Shown: one piece after another, positions 1-10,669 of the stretch | How the letters are laid out: the number at the start of each line of letters is the position of its first letter | How positions within the stretch are numbered: position 1 is the stretch's first letter | Source: Apodemus sylvaticus | Taxonomy: Eukaryota > Chordata > Mammalia > Rodentia > Muridae | Direction of reading: 5' to 3' | Assembly (NCBI RefSeq): GCF_947179515.1 | Contig: NC_067495.1 | Span: forward strand, 30,355,004 to 30,419,003 | DNA length: 64,000 bases | Notes under the pieces: model-generated | The model's database searches: none | Told to the model about the DNA's origin: nothing | The model's input: the letters and a program-made list of their open reading frames with translations, nothing else | Made by a program: the position numbers and the translations under genes

Positions 1-1061
1 TTATAATCAAAGAAATATTTTTTCTCATGCAGTCAAAGATTTCTTGAATTGTATGAATGGACCAATTAAAGACCAATGGACTGAAGTTGGGGATCCTTGG
101 AGCTTTATATACCTGGATAGTGAGGAATTGAACATCGTAGTAATCCATAGGAGATGAAGGAAACTTGAGCTATAGGGCTCTGCAGATCCATGCATTCCCT
201 CCCTTCCTCTCTCCCTCATGCATTCATTTAGTAGTTATTTTCCTGCATCATCTACATGTTAGAAACCATACTACATGTGAATATTCAGTATGACATTAAT
301 TAGATGTTATCTCTCTCATAAGGCAGATTATAGACCTGTAGAGAGAAGCGATAAAATAACAAAGGTAAAATGAAAATTCATGAACTGGAATCCAGAGAAC
401 CAATTCATACTAAAGGCTGATCAAGTTGCAACTTTAGTAAAGAATTTGCCAAAAAATAATTTGACAAGAATTTCTCCTGGGCAAAGCAGAGTCTCAAGTC
501 AGCCCATTCTGGAGTGTTGATGAGACACCATAGAGTTACTTTGTGTGTCTTTAATCTGGGCCTTTGAACTAGTGCTTAGTTCTACTTAATTTGAAATGGT
601 TGTTTCTATTCCTTCAAATGTTCAACTCTAACTTCCAATAGGATAGCATGAATAAGTATGGCTTTGGGAAATAGCCAAAGTGAATAGGTAGTTAAGACAG
701 AGCCTTTATGGAAATGCCTCTCCCCATAAAAAGAGGATCCCAGGAAATTCCCTCATCATTTCTATTATATAAAGACACAGTGAAAAATTACCATACATGA
801 ATCAGGAAATAAGGCCTCACTAAATACCAAATCTGTTGCCAACTTAATCTCATTTTCCCCAGCTTCCATTAATATGAGAAATAAATAATTGTTGTTTAGA
901 AGCCACCAAGTTTAAGATATTTTGTTATGGTGGCTCAACCAAGACATTATCTTATAAAATCCACTTGACTCTCCTTCTCATGTTGATGTCCTCCACCGAA
1001 ATGGTCTATAAAAGCCAGGAGTTGGCTATTTAGTGATTTACCTCAAGGTGCTCTCCCATAT
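1..1061. other. Unannotated non-coding sequence
   Basis: No reading frame with protein-like composition and no repeat family I recognise. The base composition is ordinary AT-rich intergenic rodent DNA. A degenerate SINE or ancient repeat could be hidden here. Confidence 0.4.
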
Positions 1062-1400
1062 TGGTGAGATGTCTCAGTAGGTAAAGTCCTTGATGTGTAA
1101 GTCTGAGAACCTGAGTTTGGATCCTCAGGACCACATAAAGCCTGAGACAGTAACACACTTTGATAATCCTACTCACTACTCCTTTAGCAAGATGGGAGGT
1201 GGAGAGAGGAAAATTTCTAGAAGCTCATGGGACAGTTAGCCTAGGGTACACAGCAGCAAACAAGAGGGACCCTGACTCCATCAAGGTGGAAGATGAAGAT
1301 AAACCAAGGTTATCTTCTGATCTCATGTGTACCATGGCACATGCTCTATAGTTACACACCCACATATCATACATATCATATATCATACATATCATACATA
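1062..1400 (+). mobile_element. B3-type SINE (long form)
   Basis: The stretch opens with a tRNA-derived head (gagatgtctcagtaggtaaa, then a box-B-like 'gaacctgagtttggatcctc'). It continues with the body phrases typical of B3, such as 'agcaagatgggaggtggaga', and ends in 'tctcatgtgtaccatggcac' followed by an AT-rich CATA tail. Head, body and tail are in plus-strand order. It is diverged, so it is an old copy. Confidence 0.75.
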
Positions 1401-1430
1401 TGCATATATACATTCACATACACATACAAA
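1365..1430. repeat. Degenerate (CATA/CATATC)n simple repeat
   Basis: Repeated catacatat/catatcat words form the 3' tail of the preceding B3 SINE. This is a common place for a microsatellite to be born in a SINE tail. Confidence 0.75.
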
Positions 1431-1544
1431 ATATATCATTTATAAAAATATTACATCTCTGACTTGAAAGAGTAAACACCTTGTCATCCTGAGAAAATAG
1501 ACATTCATTTCTTCCTTATTGCATTAGAAAAATATGTATTGAGT

Positions 1545-1690
1545 CCAGTATTGTGGTTCACACACAAAATCCCAGCACTCAAGTAGATGAGGTAGGTGAT
1601 CTGAAGTTTTAGGCTAGCATGGGTTACATATGGAGTTCCAAGAATATCTAGGCCAAGAGTGAGACTCAGTATCAATACACCCCCACCCCC
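1545..1690 (+). mobile_element. Diverged B1-type SINE
   Basis: B1 phrases appear in order: 'ttgtggttcacacacaaaat', 'cccagcactcaagtagatga', then 'ggctagcatgggttacata'. The tail is 'agagtgagactcagtatca'. Many substitutions place it among the old 7SL-derived (B1F/PB1-like) copies. Confidence 0.6.
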
Positions 1691-1773
1691 ACCCACCCCC
1701 ACACATGGAAAAAGAAGAGGAGGAAAAGGAGGAAGAGAAGGAGGAAAAGAAGGAAGAGGAGGAAAGAAAGGAT
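1677..1773. repeat. C-rich run followed by purine-rich (GGAGGAAAAG)-like repeat
   Basis: A CCCCCACCC tract (about 1677-1704) is directly followed by about 65 bases of almost pure A/G built of gaggaaaag and aagaaggaag words. It probably grew from the tail of the adjoining SINE. Long polypurine tracts can adopt triplex (H-DNA) structure. Confidence 0.75.
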
Positions 1774-2404
1774 GTTCTGTCTGACTGCTACATAGTAATC
1801 ATGGTCCTTGGAGCCAAGGCCATAGAGATTATTAGTAAGTCAGACCTACCATTGCACAGAGACTCTAACTAGGTAGAAAAACATATAAACCAATAAGTCT
1901 CATTCGGCATCCCAGAGGCAAGAGCAATGCCTGTGTGTGTTGCAGTAGTGATATGGACAGGACCATTTCAACCAGTCAGAGAAATGGGTCAGACAGAAAA
2001 GAATTAATAAAAAATAATTTATTGGGCTTTCTTGTGGAAAACAGGTGGATAGAATGTTTTTAGGTGGTTAAAGGAAGACTTTTCTTAGCTATTCATTCAC
2101 TGTTCACCACAGCATCCAATTCACCCAGCAGAGCCGTGGCCTGCTCATAGAAACTTATATAAGCTATCGCTACAACTAGGAGCAGCTCTCAGCCAACCTT
2201 CCTTTTCTTGAATGGTGTCAGAGACCACATGAGCACTAAATGCACACAGGTAAGGGAAGGAAACAAATGAGAACTGGGCAAGAAGGCAAAAATCAGAAAC
2301 CCCTGGATAAGAGCAGGGAGCACAAATCAAATGTTATGTATGGGGGCAAATATTCTAAGCTCCTCAGATCATGAAGAGACTCACATTGCCTTGTTCTAGA
2401 ATAT
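1774..2404. other. Unannotated non-coding sequence
   Basis: No coding signal and no confidently recognised repeat family. Confidence 0.4.
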
Positions 2405-2470
2405 GTGGTTCTCAAGTCTAGCCACATGAGAATCCCCCAAAGAACTTTTAAAGTGACCAACTTTAGCCTG

Positions 2471-2540
<70 letters not shown>

Positions 2541-2605
2541 CCCCCAAATACATCCAGAGTTCCAACTTAGGTCAGTGAATTCTGACTCTTAAGGGGTGTT
2601 GTAGA
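2405..2605. mobile_element. MER5A-like hAT MITE split by a (CT)n expansion
   Basis: The left part reads 'gtggttctcaagtctagcca', the usual terminal start of MER5/MER20-type hAT-Charlie MITEs, followed by 'gagaatcccccaaagaactt'. The right part after the microsatellite, 'aattcccccaaatacatcca' then 'gtgaattctgactcttaagg', resembles the second half of the same element. The CT array appears to have expanded inside it. Confidence 0.5.
2473..2535. repeat. (CT)31 dinucleotide microsatellite
   Basis: About 62 uninterrupted bases of CT. It produces an artificial Arg-Glu reading frame on the minus strand, which is not a gene. It is long and pure, so probably length-polymorphic. Confidence 0.98.
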
Positions 2606-2760
2606 CCGCACAGTCTTCTGTAACCTCTTAAATCTGCAGCTGTAGCAGCAAAGCAGCCATAGACAATCTATAAATGGCATGGTGGTTGTGCTCTGATCAA
2701 ACTATTTAAGGACATTAAAATGTGAATTTCAGGTAGTTACTACATATCATCAAAAAATTG
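2606..2760. mobile_element. Ancient mammalian repeat remnant
   Basis: The phrases 'agcaaagcagccatagacaa' and 'ggtggttgtgctctgatcaa' match the wording of a mammal-wide repeat with 'aagcagccatagacaatatg'. I recognise it as interspersed but cannot name the family. It is heavily diverged. Confidence 0.4.
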
Positions 2761-4005
2761 CCTCTCCCTCCAATGATTCAAAATGCATAGCCCATTCTTT
2801 GCTTGCCAGAACTATAAAACCAAGAGGCTGCCAGGCATGGCCCACCTGCTATTGTCAGTTGGCTTCCTTGTCATAGGTACCACCCACAGAGAAGAAAATG
2901 GAACACTTCCTTTGCCTCCTTGAGGAAATGTCAACTTAAAGACAAAACACAAATTTCCACAGGCCTAGCATCTCTAACTTGTTTTGTCTCTCTAAACTCA
3001 GGTATGTTATTATACACATGGCTATAATCACTTCCCATTGCATTTCTTAAAAGGAAGCAAGTGAGGTGGCCAATATACAAAAACATGTTTCCAAAATATG
3101 ACTCTATAACCTTATGCAATATCTAGCTTCAAATTGCCAATATTGGAAGCCACTTTGCAACTTCATCAAACAGGCAGAAACAATTTGATGGGGCTGGAAA
3201 GTGGTACCTTGCCAAATGTTGCCTGAGCCAGCAGAGGCTGAAAACAGTCTTGCTGATGAGGATCCGGCTTTGGGAGTGTAAACAGCTATAACCAACCTGT
3301 TCTCAAGCAAGTAATTACCTTCTCCCTGAAAGAGAGCGAATGCTATTTTAAAAAGCAGGAAGACAACACGCCATAGGAGGAGACGGAGACGAAGAACAAG
3401 GCAGAAAAGAAAAAGTCAAGCAAAGATTGAGAGAGGAGCAAAAGAAAGTGAATCTCTGAAAGATAAAAGCAAAGATGAATATAGAGGGAATTGCTAAAAC
3501 TATCTGTGTAAATGGTTCAGGAGAAGCAAAAGGAAACTTATAGGGCTGGCAGGTGAATAAGCCTGGCTTTTAATGGCTTAATAATAGGCATGTTTTGTAA
3601 CCAATGAGGTTAATGCAGGAGTGACATAAACCAGCATGGGGTCTTGCAGGGAACTGGCTGCACATACTAATTGAAGGACATTTAATACTGGATAATGGCA
3701 GAAAGATAGGGCTACAGCCAAAGCTGCTTCCCTTCATTCACAAAGGATGAGCTGGCAGAATTTAATGGCTTGGCTCTGTCATTTAAGAGGAGCAGCCTTA
3801 TTGATTGAAATAAAGTCTTTTTCATGTGGGAACCAATGTAGGGAAGGAAGCAAGAAAGGAAGGAAGAAAATGAGGGAGAGAAGAAAAGGAGGGAAGTTAA
3901 CAAATGAAGTTAATGAGAGACCCTGCGGCTGTGATTTCAGGATTAGCCAGATATTATGTGCCATTCATTAGAAAATTCCCTGTTAATGCAGTTGATCACT
4001 AGGCT
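2761..4005. other. Non-coding sequence with no recognised repeat; candidate conserved segment at about 3540-4000
   Basis: There are no convincing coding frames. The segment from about 3540 has several TAAT-core homeodomain-type words (ctaattgaagg, tttaatggctt, gttaatgcagg) and no repeat signature apart from a purine-rich tract near 3839-3898. That makes it a candidate conserved non-coding element, judged by eye only. Confidence 0.35.
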
Positions 4006-4143
4006 GCCTTCTCATACTTTGATGTGCAAACAAATCACCCCAGGAGCTCATTAAAAGACAGGGGCAGGTCCCAAGATTCTGTATTTCTGGAAAACTCACC
4101 TTCAATGTGTTGCTGTTTAGTCCAAAGATCGCCCTGAGTAGCA
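4006..4143. mobile_element. MER5A-like hAT MITE fragment
   Basis: 'tttgatgtgcaaacaaatca' and 'ccccaggagctcattaaaag' followed by 'ttctgtatttctggaaaact' correspond in order to the body of mammalian MER5A-type elements (wording like 'gtgcatcagaatcacctgga'). Both ends are eroded. Confidence 0.5.
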
Positions 4144-4157
4144 AGGCTCTAGACATA

Positions 4158-4400
4158 TACTGTCCAGTAGAGTAGCCACTAACCACGTGGGACTGCTTCT
4201 GCATTGAAACTATTCCAAGATAAGGAATAGATTATAGATTTTGCACACTTAATAAAACAGAACGTAAAGATTTCACATGTTGAAATGATAATATTTGGGA
4301 TGAATAAATTCTTTTTTAATTTTAATTGTACTTTCTGGAATGTGACTACAAGAAAAGATATAAATGTCAGCATGGGCTCATATTGTATTTTCTTTTAAGG
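4158..4400. mobile_element. MER58/MER5-like hAT MITE (opposite orientation to the copy at 30.8 kb)
   Basis: It begins 'tactgtccagtagagtagcc' and 'actaaccacgtgggactgct' and ends 'ggaatgtgactacaagaaaa' and 'gggctcatattgtattttct'. These are the two ends of the mammal-wide element whose termini read 'cagcactgtccaatag'. The same element, reversed, lies at 30,800-31,088. Confidence 0.55.
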
Positions 4401-4412
4401 TTTTTTTTTTTT

Positions 4413-4925
4413 TGGCTAGAATACAAAGGGTTGTCAGCTCTAGACACTTCCTCTTACTGTATCCTATGGCTTACATTATAAAAACTGTCCTGAGCCATTT
4501 GCCTTGTTAACCTAGTGATGGGCAATGTAGTGTTTCTGTATTTCCCTTTATCTCCCCCCTATGTCTTCACAGATCCTGCTTCCTAGGCCCATGTACACCA
4601 GGAAAATAAAAGAAAACCTTCGACATTTTACAAACATGTACTCAAAGGTTCACTGTCTATACCAATTTGTCCCTTACCTAAGTACTTACTTCAGTCCAGC
4701 TCCTGTGTCATTCACTGAACCAAGTGTAACAAATAAAAAAGGACACTGGAGACTATGCTCATGGTCTAAAATGGCATAAGACAGACAAATAATATACCAC
4801 AGTATGTTCTCAAATATAAGGAAATATAAAAGACACCAAAAGAGGACTGATTTAAGCTAGTCAGATTGGCCAAATCCTCTCTTCTTTTGTATAATAACTC
4901 ATAAGCAAGGGACAGAGCCAATCCA
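4413..4925. other. Unannotated non-coding sequence
   Basis: It follows an 11-T run at about 4402-4412. No coding signal or recognised repeat. Confidence 0.4.
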
Positions 4926-5040
4926 TGCCTGTTTCTGCATGCTTAATGGGAATAATTATGTAAACTATCTCTAATAGATTCATATTTATTAAGTACTCAA
5001 GCTAATGGTTGACACGTGGTAAGTAAGCTGTATATGCATG
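4926..5040 (+). mobile_element. MIR SINE, 3' half
   Basis: 'gcttaatgggaataattatg' followed by 'atatttattaagtactcaag' and 'ggttgacacgtggtaagtaa' matches the MIR order (aaatggggataataat, then cctggcacatagtaagcgct). Diverged mammal-wide tRNA-derived SINE. Confidence 0.5.
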
Positions 5041-5088
5041 CTAGGTGAATAGGCTTGATTGGCTCTTGTCAGTCTGTTGTTGAATGAT

Positions 5089-5192
5089 TTTTGTTTTGTT
5101 GTTTTGAGACAGGCTCTCCTTATTTATCCTGTTGCTTTGGTTTTCAGGGTTCTGGGATATGGGCCTATGCCATTATATCCAGCCCTTGGTGG
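5089..5192 (-). mobile_element. B1-type SINE fragment, antisense
   Basis: 'tgttttgagacaggctctcc' is the reverse of the B1 3' part. It continues to 'gggcctatgccattatatcc' plus 'agccc', the reversed B1 5' end. The middle is short and diverged. Confidence 0.6.
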
Positions 5193-5329
5193 TTTGGTTT
5201 GGTTTGATTTTTGTCACAACACTTTAAATATATTTATGATCTCATCCCATCCCAATGATCCCCTCAGAGTCAGCACTAAGACACTGAAACTGACTCAGCA
5301 TAAAAACACTGTAGTTGTTCCTGACTAAA

Positions 5330-5411
5330 TGCTTTACAGAAATAAAAACCTAGATTGCTATTCATACCACAAGGAACGTGCCTCTCAGACACAATGTAAA
5401 AGAAAGGAAGT

Positions 5412-5460
<49 letters not shown>

Positions 5461-5680
5461 CACATGCTGTGTCATTCCATTTATATGAAGTTCAAAATTT
5501 GGATGTGTATGAAAAGACTGCCGTTACTTAGGGGGACATTGCGATGGGGCAGATCTGAAGAAGGCTTCTTGGTGTCTATAATATACACCTTTGCCCTTAG
5601 TAGTAGTTACACAGGTGTGATCCTCTCGCTGTAACTCAGGGAACCTTTCTCTTGAAATTTCTATACTTCACAGTATGTGT
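5330..5680 (+). mobile_element. Ancient mammalian L1 (L1M) 3' end with internal CA microsatellite
   Basis: 'cagacacaatgtaaaagaaa', then after the CA array 'ttccatttatatgaagttca' and later 'cttcacagtatgtgttttat' follow the order of ancient L1M 3' regions (pattern 'catactgtatgattccattt'). No coding frame survives. Family assignment is from wording only. Confidence 0.5.
5413..5456. repeat. (CA)22 microsatellite
   Basis: About 44 bases of pure CA inside the ancient L1 fragment, ending in a short A run. Confidence 0.97.
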
Positions 5681-6459
5681 TTTATTCCCCAATTTAAACA
5701 AAAGACAGAAAAGGAAGCTGCAGGGGAGTTCTTTCTCAGTTGGAAAACCCAGCCTTGAACACTACGTACAAAGATGTCAAAAACTACTTAGCAATGAGAG
5801 GTCAAACTGTACACCTTTACAAAATTACGAGACTCATTTTGCTTCTGCTCTAATCCTTTTGGTCCCTGACCCAGAACTAAAGTAGGAAAAACAGGCAAGG
5901 GAGGTGAGGTGATCAGAGTAAGTGGAGAAGCCAGAATGCAGCAAAGCTTCCTGCAGAGCCATAGGAACCCTGGGAGCCCCCGGTATATCACAGCATCAAT
6001 AGACAGAGCTCAGAGAGTAGCAAGTGCCTGGAAAGATACTGGCCAGAAGTGTTACTTCCCAATTGTTCTTGAACCTCAGCTCCAGCTGTGGACTTTCTTC
6101 GGTCCCCTATTGAACTATTGTGTTTTGTAAATTCTTGCCCCACTGCATACTTTAGGGTGTTTGGTGTTTTATTTATTTATTTTTTTTAATTGGAAGCTTT
6201 AAGCCAAAGGCCCCAGGGATTATCTAAAGGATATAGCAAAAAAGACTCAGAACTAAAGACAGTCTTGTTTTCAGATGTGGGGGAAATCATGTAAAGTCAT
6301 AAAAGATACATGTGTTGAAAAGAGAATCCATGATTATGTTTGGTCTCATAACTGGTGTATTAAATTTAACAGTTATATTTTGTTAATAGTCATATAATCC
6401 AAAGAAAATAATGTTTTCTTACTTCCCCAACAAGTCAAGCAAGCAATAATCCATCATTT
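5681..6459. other. Unannotated non-coding sequence
   Basis: No coding frame resembling a known protein. There is a T/A-rich tract at about 6168-6190. No recognised repeat. Confidence 0.4.
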
Positions 6460-6663
6460 TTAAAGATGTGTTTATTTTTACTTCGTGTGTATTTTTATAT
6501 GTGTATGTCCCATGAGTGTGCCTGGTGCCCACAGAGGTCAGCAGAGGTTATTGCGACCTTCACAGCTAGAGTTAAGGCTGATTTTGTGCTGCCACGTGAG
6601 TGCTGATGTCCTCTGCAAGAGCATCAAATGCTCCTAACCACTGAGCCATCGCTGGTGCTCCCC
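6460..6663 (-). mobile_element. B3-type SINE, antisense
   Basis: Read on the minus strand it has a tRNA-like head ('ggttaggagcatttgatgct') and the 'gcagaggacatcagcactca' phrase, then a GT/AT-rich tail on the left (tttattttta). The plus strand shows the familiar reversed ending 'taaccactgagccatcgctg'. Confidence 0.7.
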
Positions 6664-6845
6664 CATTACTCATTTTAAATAACCTATTTTGTGTGGGCTG
6701 GTAAGATGAGAAGGTGGGAAAACTAAGTTGTCATTTCAGTGAACACTGCCTAAGTGTTAGACTTGTGTCTGTCTGGGCCATAATTCCTTTGATTATAGAG
6801 GAGAGAGAGGACCAGAGTGCTTTGTGTTACTGAGACATTTAAGGT

Positions 6846-7275
6846 TCCTGTCTTAGCCTATTTTGCACAGCTATAGCAGAACACTATGGACTGGGTAATT
6901 TATATAAACAGTGGTTTCTTCTAAACAGTTCTAAAAGCTAGAAAGTCCAAAGTCAACGGACCTGTATCTGTCAATGTTTTTTGTTTGTTTGTTTGTTTTT
7001 TGTTTTGTTTTGGTTTTTTGCTACTTTCCCATGGCAGAAAGTAGAGAGGCAAGAGAGTATCTGAAAAGGAAGTATCTGAAAAGGAGTGAGGAGGGGAGCC
7101 AAACTCCCTTTTATAACTAACTTACTGTACTTCCACATCAATGACATGCATTACTTGTGAAAACCCTGGTGACCTAAGCACTGCCTAGAGGCCCTACCTC
7201 TCGATACTGTTGCATTTGATATTGAGTTTATAACACATAAAGTTTGAGGAAACACATGGAAACTAAAGCAGTTTC
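6846..7275 (-). mobile_element. Ancient MaLR-type LTR remnant (MST/MLT1-like)
   Basis: 'gtcttagcctattttgcaca' plus 'ctatggactgggtaatttat', then 'ctcccttttataactaactt' and 'aggccctacctctcgatact' followed by 'aacacataaagtttgaggaa' follow the reversed MST/MLT1 LTR order. It is an old solo LTR with no internal viral genes. A GTTT-rich expansion lies inside at about 6980-7017. Family name uncertain. Confidence 0.5.
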
Positions 7276-7399
7276 CTAAATAACATTAATCTAGGAAAGT
7301 TAAATCTCTCCATTCTCATAACTTACAAATGTCAGAAGTTGTACTTCTTTGTCTTTGGGCTACCGTTGGCCACTGGAACGAGGTCTATCTTGCATGTGT

Positions 7400-7846
7400 A
7401 GCAAACCGGATACAGAAAATGTGGTATATTTACACAATGGAATACTACTCAGCAATTAGAAACAATGAATTCACAAAAGTTTTAGGCAAATGGTTTGATC
7501 TGGAAAATATCATCCTAAGTGAGGTAACCCAATCACAAAAGAATACACATGGAATGCAATCTCTGATAAGTGGATATTAATTAGCCCAGAAGCTCTGAAT
7601 ACCCAAGGCACAAATTGCATAACAAATGAATCCCATGAAGAAGTATGGAGAGGGTCCTGATCCTGGAAAGGATTGATCTAGCATGGGAAGGGAATATAAG
7701 GACAGAGAAAAAGGAGGGAGGTGATTGGCGAAGGGATGGAGAGAAGAAGGTTTATGGGACATATGGGGAGGGGGGATCCGGGAAAGGGGAAATCATTTGG
7801 AATGTAAACAAAGAATATAGAAAATAAAAATATTTTTTAAAAAAAA
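7400..7846 (+). mobile_element. 5'-truncated L1: ORF2 C-terminus and 3'UTR
   Basis: From about 7408 the sequence reads as the last ~57 codons of L1 ORF2 (…IQKMWYIYTMEYYSAI… to …LISGY), stopping near 7580. A short purine-rich 3'UTR and an A-rich tail end it at about 7846. The same 3'UTR occurs at 53.4-53.7 kb and, antisense, at 42.4-42.6 kb, so all three belong to one family. I could not find a convincing target-site duplication. Confidence 0.9.
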
Positions 7847-7849
7847 CCA

Positions 7850-9195
7850 TTTGAAGAAGACTTGAATAATACTGAAAAACTGGAGTATGAAGATCTAGGC
7901 TCTCTCAGCCACAGGTAGAATCTATCAATCAGAGTCTCTCTGGCAAGATGAAGCTCCGCCCACCCTAGAGGGAATTTGCTCCATAATGCACATTTTATTT
8001 CCTGGCTCCTTTTCATAGCTCCTCTAGGAATGCTACCTTCCCTATGAAAAATGAACAATTTGCACTCCACATACTCAAATCTTTGTCCTGACTGCTCCTG
8101 GATAAAATTAAATAAAGATATAACCTTACTAAACAACCATTGTGGGCAATGCGCAACTTGAAAGCAGAAGAGACAAACTATTTTATCTCCAGACATGAAT
8201 TTAAAGGAATTGAATAGATAATGTGAACAGAAGAAAAATCATTATCATCCAGACACAAAGTTGATGGCAAAACCACTTAACCAACTGTTCTTCCCCCCAT
8301 CAGAATGATAACCCTATTTAGGTAGTTTAACTGCTCAAAATGCACAAGAATTATTAGAAGGGTAGAAAGTTGCACCTAGTTAAATCTAGTCTAGTATCTG
8401 TGACACAATGAATTTGCTCTACACTCTATTAATGAAGATAATGAAATAACCATTTTAAAGGATTCAAATTAAGCCATTAGTTAGGAGTATATCCTTCTAA
8501 TTTGATAGAGACTTTCAAATATGCTGTTACAAATAACTTCATGCTCTAAGTTTTATTCAACACCTTCTTTTAAAGGGATCAATATGATGTTTTCCTTTTA
8601 AGTCTTAAAATATGCACTGGACACCACTGATCTCAAAGAAGGCTTTCTGTTCATTTCTTTCCTCTCTAATATTGAAAGATAGCTAATGTTCATTCCCACC
8701 CCTTCTCATCACAAGCCCACAGAGGCTGGAAAAGTCAAATAATCACTTCTCTGGGTTTCTTTAATGGAGGCTGCCAGCCATTTTACTCAATTCTGGTGAG
8801 TGTGACTAATGGTAAAGTTGATTGGGGCAGTTTATAAAAGAAGAGATGCATGTATGAGGAGGTTTTGGTAAAGGCTCACCTCATGTTCACTGGATGGCTT
8901 CTAAACCTCAAACTACCTTATCTGCATGGGAGGGTTGGGGAGAATGGTAGGAGAGGTCTCATCCCACTGAGAACTCTTATCTCCCCATTAAATAATAATG
9001 ACTGTGCCACTGCTTTAATCCACTACTAATAAGATTGGTTTTGCTGCCAAAAGCATTCCAGCTTGACACGTTTTTAAAGGTAGATATTTTATTGGAATAT
9101 AACATACGTACAGGAATCACAGGTTTACAACTTAGCTACTTTTCTCAGAATGTTCTTTGCTACCAAGTTCCTACCATTGAAGTACTTTGGAATTT
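7850..9195. other. Unannotated non-coding sequence
   Basis: The frame at 7837-8196 (minus) has no recognisable protein character. No repeat recognised. Confidence 0.4.
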
Positions 9196-9198
9196 GGC

Positions 9199-9430
9199 AT
9201 ATGGTTAAGAGAATGGATCTTGAAGCCAGATTGTGGGAGCTCAAATCCCAGTTGTGGCAGTCACTAACTCACTAACAGCTTTGGCCAAATTATGTCTCTG
9301 CCTGTCTCCATTTTATGTTATACAAGAATGACAACAGTATTGATTTCCTGAGGTATAAGAAAGGATTTAAAGACATTAATATTTAAATTTATGTGTCTGG
9401 TATATAGTGAGCACCAAGGAAGGGCTGGTC
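9199..9430 (+). mobile_element. MIR SINE, nearly full length
   Basis: Phrases in MIR order: 'atggttaagagaatggatct', 'tgaagccagattgtgggagc', 'tcaaatcccagttgtggcag', 'ggccaaattatgtctctgcc', and the tail 'gtctggtatatagtgagcac'. It is one of the better preserved MIRs in the window. Confidence 0.75.
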
Positions 9431-9924
9431 ATTAGATAAGAAATGTTGACTAAGTCAACTCAGGGAAGATGGAGGAAGGATCTGAGAGATGAAGAGTTAT
9501 TTGGGAGTCTGAGATGATCTTGAAAGTTAAAAATGTTTATAACAAGCTAGAAAACACTAAAACTATTTTATATCCTAGAGTTACATGATAAAGCTATAGA
9601 GCACCAGAGCTTGGGTACAGTTTCTAAATCTACAGTATAGCAATTTTTAACTGGAACCTATGGTTCCTGCTAGAGCATTTAAAATTAACATAAGCAAGCA
9701 TACATATATTTAATTGAAAAGCAATCCATAGTTTTCATCAAGCCCACAGGGAATACTCATAATCCATAAAAAGTTAAAATTCCTGATGGATTCATCTCCC
9801 TGACATCATAACTGTGGCCCAGAGATAGACCATGCAATACTTCAATACGATTGTCACATTTACTCTTGGGTACATCTTTCCAGAAGAAAAATTAGGTCAA
9901 AGAAAATGTTACTCTACTTTAAAA
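9431..9924. other. Unannotated non-coding sequence
   Basis: No coding signal or recognised repeat. Confidence 0.4.
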
Positions 9925-10315
9925 CTGCGGTGCTTAATTTTGATGATCAACTTCATTAAATTAAGAAGCGCATTAGCAAGGCACTTCTAGTGAGGCATAG
10001 CTTTTGGTGTTTCCATGGAGACATTTCCAAGGAAGACTAAATGAGGGGGAAGTCTCAGTATGCTTGTGATAATGACCCGTGTGGGCTGGGATCCCATTCT
10101 GAATCAAAGGGAAAGGAGAAAGCTAGCTGAGCAAGGCAATCCTCTCTCTGCTCTCACGTTCACCAAGATCTGAGTAGGTAACCTTGCTGGTACTGATGTC
10201 ATGCTTTGATGGACCACATCCTCTGAACCAACTCTATGCCAAAATAACCCTTTCTTCCTTTAAGTTGTTTCTTGTCAGATCTATAGTGAGAGCAATGAGA
10301 AATATAATAGAAAAA
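9925..10315 (+). mobile_element. Rodent medium-length interspersed repeat (possibly hAT-Charlie type)
   Basis: It starts 'cttaattttgatgatcaact' and ends with 'tatgccaaaataaccctttc', 'ttcctttaagttgtttcttg' and 'agagcaatgagaaatataat'. This is the order of a common rodent repeat whose 3' end reads 'ccaaaataaaccctttctcc…aagttgctttt…agcaatgagaa'. The family name is not certain to me. The copies at 27.4 and 31.3 kb look like different members of this general class. Confidence 0.5.
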
Positions 10316-10536
10316 TATTGTAACTTTCCAACTGAAAAGACTCAGTAGCATTCTGAATAGACTCTTTCTGCATTTACAGATGAGTCCAAGTTTCTCCTTA
10401 GGGTTCACTCTCACCTACTCCATATCCCAGACATAGCCAGAACCCTGGCTCATCATGTACCCTGGCTTACCATCTAATTGTTATACCACAGCAAAATTTT
10501 GGTGGCCAAAATGTCCTGCCAGCTCATTTCATAGTA

Positions 10537-10669
10537 TCATAATTAATCCTAACCCTAACCCTAACCCCAACCCCAAGTCTAGCCCTAACCCCTAACCCTA
10601 ACCCTAACCCCTAATCCCTAACTCTAACCCCCTAATACTAATCCTAACCCTAACCCTAACCTCATAATT
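10537..10669. repeat. Interstitial telomeric repeat (CCCTAA)n, degenerate, with flanking 8-bp direct repeats
   Basis: From 10,546 to 10,662 the sequence is about 117 bases of CCCTAA units with variants (CCCCTAA, CCCCAA, CTCTAA, CCTAAT). Exact runs survive at both ends. The 8-mer TCATAATT lies just outside on each side (10,537-10,544 and 10,662-10,669). That pattern fits insertion at a staggered break rather than slow growth of a microsatellite. The array faces C-rich strand on plus. Confidence 0.9.

Noticed and set aside
1062..1130. tRNA genes
   Set aside because: tRNA-like A/B box words belong to B3, B4/ID and MIR SINE heads; no sequence folds as a full tRNA by eye.
2293..2565. Arg-Glu-rich minus-strand reading frame
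   Set aside because: It is the translation of the (CT)n microsatellite; the same applies to frames at 17,350-17,595 and 26,752-27,000.
7837..8196. 119-codon minus-strand frame
   Set aside because: No family resemblance, no signal or domain features, in ordinary intergenic sequence.
10546..10662. True chromosome end
   Set aside because: The array is short, degenerate and flanked by unique sequence on both sides.
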